Shown here: one piece after another, positions 38,255 to 47,132 of the stretch
Layout of the letters: the number at the start of each line of letters is the position of its first letter
Position numbering within the stretch: the first letter of the stretch is position 1
DNA from: Lethocerus indicus
Lineage: Eukaryota > Arthropoda > Insecta > Hemiptera > Belostomatidae
NCBI GenBank assembly: GCA_019843655.1
Contig: JACDQD010000007.1
Location: 29,230,816 to 29,294,815, forward strand
Direction: 5' to 3'
DNA: 64,000 bases
Made by a program: the position numbers and the translations under genes
Notes under the pieces: generated by a model
What the model saw: the letters and a program-made list of their open reading frames with translations, nothing else
What the model was told of the DNA's origin: nothing
Databases searched by the model: none

Positions 38255-38431
38255 CCTCAAAGCGTTATAGTGCTGCATATATAGCATTTCTTCCGTGACC
38301 GGTAGAGCATAAAAGTCTCAATTCGTCGACAATTTTCTAACGCGATATATTAAATATGTCGACCCCCAAATTCGCACGTAACAGCTCTTGTATATTGGAT
38401 CGATTTCCACGCACATCGAACCGTTCGACTT

Positions 38432-38850
38432 ATTGATCTGACAACTAGGTAATTGCGGATTTCACCGACAAGTGGCGTCGTACATATTTTTTTTTTAGGT
38501 ACGTCGACAACATCTTCGGCACAGATAAGCCGTAGACTGTTTCGAATACATGCAGAAGATACATTCGGCTTGTCTGCAATGTCCCCGGTGTTGAACTATG
38601 GCGATCCGAATCAATAATGGCCTTTATTCGGTCATCGTCGACCTCCACTCGATGTCCTCATCGTCTTTTAACACCCCCCCCCGACTGGAATTTCGCGAAT
38701 CTCCGTCCTTTTAAGGCTTCATTCGAAGGACCAAAACTGATAGCGTATCGAAGAATTTTATCCGTTTTAGCCGGAGATGTTGTGACATAGTTGTTGAAAA
38801 TATGTACAACGCCCCACTCGTAGTGACGAAGGTAATTAACTGGTATTTAC
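38432..38850 (-). mobile_element. Deleted mariner element with transposase fragment
   Basis: The left end GACAACTAGGTAATTGCGGATTTC and right end GTACAACGCCCCACTCGTAG, ..GGTAATTAACT are decayed inverted terminal repeats of the family seen at 63351-63924. A minus-strand frame near 38560-38648 reads MEVDDDRIKAIIDSDRHSS, the helix-turn-helix linker region of mariner transposases, then shifts frame. The catalytic domain is absent. Confidence 0.75.
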
Positions 38851-38899
38851 AAGTTGACCTCAGTTTTTGGACAATTGGGTCAGTCGAATATTAATATTT

Positions 38900-39270
38900 G
38901 ATATTATATTTTGGAAATTGTTTCACCGCTCCTCGTCTTTTAACGAAAAATCCCCATTCAAGACCAAAACTGATAGCGAAAGAATTTTATCCGAGCCGGA
39001 TGTTGTGACCCTGCCGTTCAAGTTTTTTTTGGAAATATTAATATTTAAATATTATATTTTGGAAATTATTTCGCTTCATTTACAAGCTTTTTTTGAGCCC
39101 AGCGAAACGTTAACACTTTTGCGACAATAAAAAATGAAAAACGTGACGAAACACTCACTTCGGTTCAACGTCTTTTAGCTTTTTATACACACACAATTCT
39201 ACCGGTCGATGTAATTTCGATACCGAATATTTCGGAAAGTACGAATAGTAATCTTATCCGTGCGAAGCGT
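38900..39270 (-). mobile_element. Second, more decayed mariner fragment
   Basis: Shares TCGTCTTTTAACGAAAAATCCCC (38930), TTCGGTTCAACGTCTTTTAGC (39158) and CCGGTCGATGTAATTTCGATACCG (39204) with the element at 63351-63924, in the same order. Confidence 0.6.
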
Positions 39271-39387
39271 TGACGACTTAAAAATAACTTGTCGGAATTA
39301 AATTAATTAGTCGTCGACCGATAATATTCCACTACGATTTCTAACGATAAGGTCGCGCGGTCGTATATTTAAAGAACTGTTTTCTCG

Positions 39388-39530
39388 CTACCAAATGGGC
39401 TCGGTATTTGGCGCGGTGGTAATTCGATCGGCGTGTTTCAACGAAGTTTCCTCGTCGAGACTTATCGTGTTGCAGTAACGGCAGAAGAACACGATGCGCA
39501 TTTCCAATTTGTCGCCGCACGACGACAATT
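39388..39530 (-). CDS. Micro-exon gene, terminal coding exon
   Basis: Acceptor GTTTCAG, phase 1 in, 46 codons plus the completed Glu, then TAG at 39390-39388. Contains ELSSCGDKLEMRIVFFCRYC and NTISLDEETSLKHADR, with CX2C and a His 12 residues later. The preceding 1.86-kb intron holds the reversed ~104-bp satellite and an inserted palindromic element. Confidence 0.75.
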
Positions 39531-42500
39531 CTGAAACGAACAAAAAAAAAAAAACCCAATGACGACAATCCTGTTACAATTCGGTAGCGGAACAATACAA
39601 CGCAATGCGTCCGCGTTGTATCTGATGCGACTCCGGAAGGAAGGAAACCGGCCACTGCGGTACGCATCGCAATAAGAGAGAGCGATAACGTCGTAGAACG
39701 CAATTTTCGAAAAATTATCCACTCCTACTCGGGAGGACCTACTGTCGATGGAGTATGGGACAAGTCGGAGAAGATTTTTGGAAAAAAAATTTTTGATTTT
39801 TCGACTTTCCTTCGTAGGGCAAGTGTATCTCACTTTGGGAACACTTTTGACCGAATATGGGACAAATCGGGGATGATTTTTGAAAAAACAAAATTTTTGA
39901 TTTTTCGACTTTCCTTCATAGGGCAAGTGTATCTCACTTTTGGGACCACTTTTGACCGAATATGGGACAAATCGGGATGATTTTGAAAAACAAAATTTTG
40001 ATTTTCAACTTTCCTTCATAGGGCAAGTGTATCGGGACCACTTTTGAACCAAATATGGGTCAAATCGGGAAAGTTTTTGAAAAAAAAATTTTTGATTTTT
40101 CAACTTTCCTTCATAGGGCAAGTGTACTCACTTCGGGACCACTTTTGAACCAAATATGGGTCAAATCGGGAAAGTTTTTGAAAAAAAAATTTTTGATTTT
40201 TCAACTTTCCTTCATAGGGCAAGTGTACTCACTTCGGGACCACTTTTGACCAAATATGGGACAAATCGGGGAAGATTTTTGAAAAAACAAAATTTTTGAT
40301 TTTTCAACTTTCCTTCATAGGGCAAGTGTATCTCACTTTGGGACCACTTTTGACCGAATATGGGACAAATCGGGGAAGATTTTTGAAAAAACAAAATTTT
40401 TGATTTTTCAACTTTCCTTCATAGGGCAAGTGTATCTCACTTTGGGACCACTTTTGACCGAATATGGGACAAATCGGGAAGATTTTTGAAAAAACAAAAT
40501 TTTTGATTTTTCAACTTTCCTTCATAGGGCAAGTGTATCTCACTTTGGGACCACTTTTGAACCAAATATGGGACAAATCGGGGAAGATTTTTGAAAAAAA
40601 AATTTTTGATTTTTCAACTTTCCTTCATAGGGCAAGTGTATCTCACTTCGGGACCACTTTTGAACCAAATATGGGACAAATCGGGAAATTTTTGAAAAAA
40701 AATTTTTGATTTTTCAACTTTCCTTCATAGGGCAAGTGTACTCACTTTGAGACCACTTTTAACCGAATATGGGACAAATTGGGAAGATTTTTGAAAAACA
40801 AAATTTTTTATATACCTGTTTTGTGGTCTGCGAGGGGTTGGAATATACATGTTTCTGTCTCCTCTCTGCCGGTTTGGTCTTTTGCCAAACCGCGGTATCT
40901 TCAGTAGCTCTGTTAATGTTTTCAGGGGCATCCTCACTGCTTGTCACTTTCACATGTACTGTCTGTGACTTTTGGCGCTACTGAAGATGACAATTGTGAA
41001 AGTGACAGTGGGCAGCAGTGAGGATGCCCGAAAAACATCAAAGTGCTAACAGTGAATGACACAGCGCTACTGAAGATGGCGAGCGGCCAACAAACCGGTC
41101 AGCAAAGACCTAACCAGCGAGAGGAGACAGAAACATCACGAACTACACAAAATTTTGATTTTTCGACTTTCCTTCATAGAGGGCGAGTGTATCTCACCGG
41201 GGGGACAATCAATTGACTGAATATGGTATTAATACAGAAAAATTTTTGGAAAAATTAAAATTTTGAATTTTTCAACCTTCGTTCATGGGGGAAAAAAGGG
41301 TAACTGAGCAGGGGTAGACAGGGACACGGGAGAATGGAGACACAACACGCAGACAAATCTAAAATGTTTCGCTCCTATTATACTACGTACCGTCTTTTTC
41401 TGTTTCCTGGTTTTTTTCGTCGTCCGTTGAATCTGTTTTACTTCCGTTTTCGCCATCTGAATAATCCTAAAACAAACGATTTTTCCGATAAATGAATAAT
41501 GAATAAACCGACAGTACACAATTTTATGACTGAACTGCGGTGTCGATATCGTGCGATGTCGGGAAGAAGCTCGGTTGGCTGGGGTTGAAACGTGGCCGTA
41601 TTTGGAAAGCGGACGGGGGTGGGGTTTTTGCCGTTTTCCTCCTCTGCGGCGCCGACAGTGGATGTCGTCCGCTGGCGACGTTTCAGAGCCGACACGCGAC
41701 CGGTTGTCAAATGCCGAAAACGGCCGGATTTCAACCCTCGCTTCAACCGATATTCATCCCTTAACACGACGCCATCTAAACCGTCCGAACCGCTAACCGA
41801 CTATTCGAGCTCACCGGTCACTCAGAACCGGTCGCAAACTTATGGTCGAATAAATATATATATAAAACGATTACCCAGATCAACTTCCTCTTCTTGTTGT
41901 TCCCCTGGAGTCTGCCTTCCGTCGCCGTTTCGGTTTTGCGCTCCGCCCTGGCAACAAATAAAACAGACACAGACAGTTAAACAATATAGTACCTGTTTTG
42001 TGGTCTGAGAGGGGTTGGAATACCGTAGATTTCGTCGGTTTCTGTCTCCTCTCTCTCGCCGGTTCGGTCTTTCGCCAGACCGGGGGGTTTCGGCCGCTCG
42101 CCATCTTCAGTAGCGCTGTGTGTTAGTCGCTTCGGATGTTTTTTATGCATCCTGCAGCGCTGCACTGTCACTGTCGCTTGTACTGTGCTCGTTGTCCGAT
42201 ATTCAATTGGATATCGGACGGGCCGATAATCATTTTATAAATACGTAAAAATTGAGAATCGTTACCCGTTTGTTTTCGGTACAATATCGAGTAAAACTTA
42301 CTTCTCATTCTTCACTTTTTTTATGCCCGATGTTGACGGCTTGCTCGGTTCATCGTCATTGCTGAAAAAAAGAAACGGAAACGAATTAAAATTTTTAAAA
42401 GTTCATTTTCTAAAAATATCCTTCAATTAAAAGTAAGCTTACGATAAAAGAATTTCGTACAAAATATTGCCGAAAGAAGACTGGTTTGCAGTAATTATTA

Positions 42501-45500
42501 TTAAAGACCAGTATTACTGTTTTTCTCCTCGGTATTCGTTTTACGCGCGATCGTGCTGATCGCAAATATGTGCGATATTTGATAACGCCTATCACATCGT
42601 TCACTGTCCCCACTTAAGAGACCTTACTTAGAGACTCGGCCGCTGACGCTTATAATCAATTATTTACAATTGAACGGCATCAATCGTCTTCAACAATAAT
42701 ATATTGTTTTTTTTATTGAAAAATCAACAGTCGATACATGTTATTATCGGTGAAATGGATTCAAATATTATCCGAACACGGTTAATACCGTGCCGGTTAG
42801 TACCGACTGCCGCTGACGACACTGTGACACTTTCCCGACTCCGTGTTATTCTTAATGGGGAAGAAGATCTCCGGGCGTTTATGGCGAGGATAATGAACGG
42901 ATAACAGAGAATTCTGAAGACGGAGGAAGACGAGAATGAAATACCGACGGACCTTCGCAGGACCTTCGATTGGAATCTTTGGATATAAGCGGTGTCGGAT
43001 GTTATGGATATTCTACCGTTAGGAATGTTTCTATTCCGGCTGAACGAGCTTCTGGCACGTTGGGTCGGTTATATTTTTTTTTGTAATTCCAACACCCGAA
43101 TCCAACCGTAACGAACAGTTTGCGCTTTGTGTACTTACGAAGAATCGCTGTTCGCAGATCTCTTCCATTTCCAATTCTGCATGGCCCTGAAATTTTAAAT
43201 TTTTCGAATCAGTGAAAACGGTCAATTATAAAACTATCTCGACGTTATAAAATTATCGTTATAAAATTGACGGTGATATTTCGATCGAAAAAGACTGAAG
43301 TCTTAACTGCTTGTAATTATTTTCGTGTCTATAACTGTCCGAATCTGAGAATCAAAGAATTAATATTCGTTTATCTGTAATATTTGTCCGTTCGACTTTT
43401 CAACGGTATTCGAAATTACCGAACGGAATTCCGCTCCGAGGAATCGATCCGAAATGATAATTCTAAAGAAACTCGAATGAACTTTTTTTTACTTTAAATC
43501 GAAGTGAAATTGTCGACACTCACCCTTCAGATTTATGCGGGACGGGGGTTTTACACCGCCTGTCATTGTGGGCGTTCAATTTGAGGTCTCTGAAAATGAA
43601 AAAAAAAAAGAAAAACGGGAGAAATCAAAAAGGTTTTTCGGTTGGGACAAAGACGACGACAGTGTTCAAGTTTTGTGAAATAAGAGCGGACATTTTTTTT
43701 ATCTCTATTACTGATTGTATGAAAAACAAAATTATTGAAGTGGGAAACTCACATGTCCTGCTTATGTGGTACCGGAGTTTTACATCTCCTCTCGGTGTGC
43801 ATTTCTCTACAAAAAAGAAAAACAACAAAAATAATCGCAACTGCGAATATAATGTCAAACGTGTGTGTTGTTTCGGCCGCTCGCCGTCTTCGGTAGTTAA
43901 CTAAGCGAGTTTATCCGCGTCAGCACTATTACTCCTGAACCCTCGAAGGCTTTTTTAAATCCGAATTATCTTATTACCTTGAATGTTTCACCCAATATTT
44001 TATTACGTCGATATAAGATAAATTTCATAAAAATGTAACGTCGTACCCCTGAATCATACCCTGTCGGCAACGATGGTGTCTCTGAAATTTCTAATGAAAT
44101 TAAAAATTACGCATTTTTTTTATTTATTTCGTTTTCGCGCTAAGATATTGCGCAACGGCCGAGCTCGCCGATCGGTCGGAGCTCTGAGCAAAACGTCGAG
44201 AGGCCTTCATCGGTCGGAGCTCTGAGCAAAACGTCGAGAGGCCTTCATCGGTCGGAGCTCTGAGCAAAACGTCGAGAGGCCTTCATCGGTCGGAGCTCTG
44301 AGCGAAACGTCGAGAGGCCTTCATCGGTCGGAGCTCTGAGCAAAACGTCGAGAGGCCTTCATCGGTCGGAGCTCTGAGCAAAACGTCGAGAGGCCTTCAT
44401 CGGTCGGAGCTCTGAGCGAAACGTCGAGAGGCCTTCATCGGTCGGAGCTCTGAGCAAAACGTCGAGAGGCCTTCATCGGTCGGAGCTCTGAGCAAACGTC
44501 GAGAGGCCTTCATCGGTCGGAGCTCTGAGCAAAACGTCGAGAGGCCTTCATCGGTCGGAGCTCTGAGCAAACGTCGAGAGGCCTTCATCGGTCGGAGCTC
44601 TGAGCAAAACGTCGAGAGGCCTTCATCGGTCGGAGCTCTGAGCGAAACGTCGAGAGGCCTTCATCGGTCGGAGCTCTGAGCAAAACGTCGAGAGGCCTTC
44701 ATCGGTCGGAGCTCTGAGCAAAGCGTCGAGAGCCTTCATCGGTCGGAGCTCTGAGCAAAACGTCGAGAGGCCTTCATCGGTCGGAGCTCTGAGCGAAACG
44801 TCGAGGCCTTCATCGGTCGGAGCTCTGAGCAAACGTCGAGAGGCCTTCATCGGTCGGAGCTCTGAGCAAAACGTCGAGAGGCCTTCATCGGTCGGAGCTC
44901 TGAGCAAAACGTCGAGAGGCCTTCATCGGTCGGAGCTCTGAGCAAAACGTCGAGAGGCCTTCATCGGTCGGAGCTCTGAGCGAAACGTCGAGAGGCCTTC
45001 ATCGGTCGGAGCTCTGAGCAAAACGTCGAGAGGCCTTCATCGGTCGGAGCTCTGAGCAAACGTCGAGAGGCCTTCATCGGTCGGAGCTCTGAGCGAAACG
45101 TCGAGAGGCCTTCATCGGTCGGAGCTCTGAGCAAAACGTCGACCTTCATCGGTCGGAGCTCTGAGCAAAACGTCGAGAGGCCTTCATCGGTCGGAGCTCT
45201 GAGCAAAACGTCGAGAGGCCTTCATCGGTCGGAGCTCTGAGCAAAACGTCGAGAGGCCTTCATCGGTCGGAGCTCTGAGCAAAACGTCGAGAGGCCTTCA
45301 TCGGTCGGAGCTCTGAGCAAACGTCGAGAGGCCTTCATCGGTCGGAGCTCTGAGCAAAACGTCGAGAGGCCTTCATCGGTCGGAGCTCTGAGCAAAACGT
45401 CGAGAGGCCTTCATCGGTCGGAGCTCTGAGCAAAACGTCGATTGGTCGGAGCTCTGAGCAAAACGTCGAGTCCAGACGGAAGGGGAAGGGAAAGAATGCT

Positions 45501-47086
45501 CGGACGGAGGCGGTGTCCAAATGCGGGGGGGGAAAAATGCCGGAACAATTGGGCTCGAACCCTACTAACTACTGGCTACTGGTTCATCCCGCACTGTACA
45601 ATTTTACCGGAAGCCATCCAGCGACAATTTTATTTATCGGGCCGGTTTCCTAATAGTTAATAAATAGAGTAACGTTTTAAAAGTTTTACGCTTACCCCTG
45701 ACTGAACGGTGTAGGAGTCCTGGGCCTCCTGATGTTCGGAACACTGCCCTCTCTGAAATATATAAAATCGATTTTAATAAACCCGATAATATTCGAAATA
45801 TTAACACTTTGCCGTCCGCACGTCTCGTAAAGATTTATTCGCTCGGCGTAAGTTCTCGAACCCTGACGCCCTACTTTCATGAAATTTCGACGATATACAC
45901 GCGTAAATGAAATACAAAAAATTTGTTCGTTTTATATATTCGTTTATTCGCATTTCGATCGGTACTCGGTATTCCTCTTGAATGCGCGTATGCAGCCAAA
46001 CTTTTTCTTGTTCTCGGAACATACGTAGCGGTTTCTTCGTTTTCGGAAATAAGTATTGGTCGGTGTCGCTTTATTCGACCGGAAAGTTTCAGCCGACCAG
46101 ATCATCATCAAGAGATGGCAGCCGAAGGATCGGCCAAAGCAAACACATGCAAACGTTTCGACAAAAAAAACCGTGAAATCGGAGACTTTTGTGTCCTGTA
46201 CCTGAAATGTACACAAGTGTGGTGTCGCGCCGGATGTAATAATAGCGTTAATATCGAATGTAATTTAGCCGAGCTCGGACTTTAAACGAAAACATCGACT
46301 CACCTCCGGAATGGCGCGGGTCCCGAACATCGCCTGTCGCCCATATCAATATCTCTGAAATCGATTACAGTAAATAAAATATCGATACAAAATACACGCC
46401 GAATACTATAACTTACTGCGGTTTGTAATTTGTAACAAAAGTTCTTACCGTTTGTAGAAAGGATTGGGCGTGCTACACCTCCTGTTGAATCGCTGCTGGA
46501 GATCTCTGGAAAAGTAAAATAGTTATATTTTAATTAAATATAACCCAGGTGGGGGGTTCGGGGTAGACTTTAGAAATTAGTCGGGCTCAATTAACGCTAC
46601 ACGGATCTCGAAAACTTTCAAAGAGCCGGAATCTCGTTTGAAAACGGGCGCTGCCGGGTTCGTCTTTTTTCGCGAAAACTTGTCGAACGAAAAAATAAAA
46701 TAATAATATTCCGTTTTCACCTGTAGTCCGGTTTCCTCCTGTCTTCGATGTACGGCGGCGGATTCCAGTTGGGCTTGTAGCCGGGCACGTACCTCGGGAA
46801 ACGTCGGTTGTAGGCCATTTCCATACCGTCGTCGTATTCGTTCATTCGGCCCTGAAACAACGATATCGATTTGTCGCAACGACGACAACGACGACGACGA
46901 CGACAACGACTGAGTGAATGAAAAACGCGGCGAATTTTAAATCGCCGTCGTCGAAATAAAAATCGGATTTACTTTGTACTGTTGTTGGTGATGGGGCCGG
47001 TGCATACGTCCCGAATGGATCCTGGGGCCTCCGGGAGTCCATCCCGTCTGGTTGTGGCGGCCGTACCACTGGCCGCCGCCGCTCAT
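39388..47086 (-). CDS. Complete gene for an unrecognised 309-residue nuclear-type protein with micro-exon-encoded RRCxTPxP repeats
   Basis: Twelve coding exons join without a stop: 47086-46973, 46851-46721, 46505-46449, 46354-46304, 45752-45696, 43806-43753, 43589-43524, 43186-43139, 42361-42302, 41947-41875, 41466-41391, 39530-39388 (930 nt). The N-terminus is Gly/His/Gln/Tyr rich (MSGGGQWYGRHNQTGWTPGG). Then come a Tyr/Pro/Arg segment and five repeats RRCSTPNP, RRCSGPAP, RRPRTPTP, RRCKTPVP, RRCKTPVP, one per small exon. A basic NKKRKL stretch follows, likely a nuclear localisation signal, then an acidic Ser/Asp/Glu segment, and a C-terminus with CRYCN...LKH resembling an incomplete C2H2 zinc finger (CX2CX12H, last ligand not seen). 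An in-frame TGA lies upstream of the start. I do not recognise the family; a nucleic-acid or chromatin role is inference only. Confidence 0.85.
39740..41290 (-). repeat. ~104-bp satellite array in reverse orientation, about 11 copies
   Basis: TATGGGACAAATCGGGGAAG, TTTTTGATTTTTCAACTTTC, CTTCATAGGGCAAGTGTATC and TCACTTTGGGACCACTTTTG are the reverse complement of the words at 23515-24635 with characteristic differences (GACCGAATATGGGAC here against the complement of CATACTCAGTC there). The array lies in the last intron of the micro-exon gene and is interrupted at 40808-41146 by a mobile element. Confidence 0.9.
40808..41146. mobile_element. Palindromic element inserted into the satellite, with 10-bp target duplication
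   Basis: Starts TTATATACCTGTTTTGTGGT and ends GAAACATCACGAACTAC. The arms carry ATCTTCAGTAGCTCTG and AGCGCTACTGAAGATGGCGA, with an extra GGCGCTACTGAAGATGACAA near the centre. ACAAAATTTT stands at 40798-40807 and again at 41147-41156. Removing the element and one copy restores the satellite consensus around ACAAAATTTTGATTTTTC. Confidence 0.88.
41391..41466 (-). CDS. Micro-exon gene, coding exon 11 (acidic segment)
   Basis: 76 nt, phase 0 in and 1 out, acceptor TTTTAG, donor G|GTACGT. Encodes DYSDGENGSKTDSTDDEKNQ and ETEKD. Confidence 0.8.
41875..41947 (-). CDS. Micro-exon gene, coding exon 10 (basic segment)
   Basis: 73 nt, phase 2 in and 0 out, acceptor TTGCCAG, donor TGG|GTAATC (a weaker donor). 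Encodes AERKTETATEGRLQGNNKKR plus KLIW. NKKRKL is a plausible nuclear localisation signal. Another frame is also open, but only this one keeps phase with both neighbours. Confidence 0.7.
41993..42200 (+). mobile_element. Left half of the palindromic element in an intron of the micro-exon gene
   Basis: TACCTGTTTTGTGGTCTGAG, AATACCGTAGATTTCGTCGG, CGGTTCGGTCTTTCGCCAGA, TTTCGGCCGCTCGCCATCTT, CAGTAGCGCTGTG and CTGCACTGTCACTGTCGC. No right arm. Confidence 0.75.
42302..42361 (-). CDS. Micro-exon gene, coding exon 9
   Basis: 60 nt, phase 2 to 2, acceptor TTTTTTTCAG, donor AA|GTAAGT. Encodes NDDEPSKPSTSGIKKVKNE, a Ser/Pro and Lys rich linker. Confidence 0.8.
43139..43186 (-). CDS. Micro-exon gene, coding exon 8
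   Basis: 48 nt, phase 2 to 2, acceptor AATTTCAG, donor TC|GTAAGT. Encodes AMQNWKWKRSANSDS. It lacks the RRC motif and starts the charged C-terminal half. Confidence 0.75.
43524..43589 (-). CDS. Micro-exon 7 (repeat module 5)
   Basis: 66 nt, phase 2 to 2, acceptor ATTTTCAG, donor GG|GTGAGT. Encodes DLKLNAHNDRRCKTPVPHKS-E. Its RRCKTPVPHK is identical to that of micro-exon 6 although the codons differ, consistent with selection on the peptide. Confidence 0.85.
43753..43806 (-). CDS. Micro-exon 6 (repeat module 4)
   Basis: 54 nt, phase 2 to 2, acceptor TTTTTTGTAG, donor AT|GTGAGT. Encodes EMHTERRCKTPVPHKQD, then the first two bases of an Ile codon. Confidence 0.85.
43862..43902 (+). mobile_element. 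Short palindromic-element fragment
   Basis: TGTTTCGGCCGCTCGCCGTC then TTCGGTAGTTAAC, about 40 bp, in the intron upstream of micro-exon 6. Confidence 0.45.
44047..44081 (-). pseudogene. Decayed repeat module between micro-exons 5 and 6
   Basis: Has the same acceptor (TTTCAG|AGA) and a donor-like GGG|GTACGA after ATTCAGGG, as at the end of micro-exon 5. Length is 35 nt instead of 51-66, not a multiple of three. In the expected phase it reads DTIVADRV then a stop, so about 22 nt encoding the RRCxTPxP core are missing. The flanking exons join in frame when it is skipped. Either a dead duplicate, a sequence error, or an exon whose inclusion would truncate the protein. Confidence 0.55.
44165..45470. 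repeat. 38-bp tandem array, about 33 copies, inside intron 5 of the micro-exon gene
   Basis: Unit TCGGTCGGAGCTCTGAGCAA plus AACGTCGAGAGGCCTTCA. Variation is limited to A/G in AGCAAAAC against AGCGAAAC and one-base deletions, so homogenisation is recent. GC content is far above that of the surrounding intron. Repeating ELRPMKASRRLLRAPTDEGL frames are artefacts. Confidence 0.97.
45696..45752 (-). CDS. Micro-exon 5 (repeat module 3)
   Basis: 57 nt, phase 2 to 2, acceptor TTTCAG, donor GG|GTAAGC. Encodes R-EGSVPNIRRPRTPTPFSQ. The Cys of the module is replaced by Pro here. Confidence 0.85.
46304..46354 (-). CDS. Micro-exon 4 (repeat module 2)
   Basis: 51 nt, phase 2 to 2, acceptor TTTCAG, donor AG|GTGAGT. 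Encodes R-DIDMGDRRCSGPAPFR. Confidence 0.85.
46449..46505 (-). CDS. Micro-exon 3 (repeat module 1)
   Basis: 57 nt, phase 2 to 2, acceptor TTTTCCAG, donor CG|GTAAGA. Encodes R-DLQQRFNRRCSTPNPFYK. Confidence 0.85.
46721..46851 (-). CDS. Micro-exon gene, coding exon 2
   Basis: Acceptor TTTCAG, donor AG|GTGAAA. Phase 0 in, phase 2 out. Encodes GRMNEYDDGMEMAYNRRFPR and YVPGYKPNWNPPPYIEDRRK. This Tyr/Pro/Arg-rich exon is the longest internal one. Confidence 0.85.
46973..47086 (-). CDS. Micro-exon gene, coding exon 1 (start codon)
   Basis: 38 codons from ATG at 47086 to K, donor AAA|GTAAAT, phase 0. The exon itself seems to begin at 47132 after the acceptor CCCCCCCGTCAG, giving a 46-nt 5' UTR piece with an in-frame TGA. 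A at -3 suits initiation. Confidence 0.8.
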
Positions 47087-47132
47087 CCTCTTCGGCCACG
47101 GACGCTTTTCACGGATCGCTCTTCACCAATAT

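Noticed and set aside
44397..45520. ELRPMKASRRLLRAPTDEGL repeat frames
   Set aside because: Product of the 38-bp array. The unit is not a multiple of three, so the frame rotates and single-base deletions terminate it.
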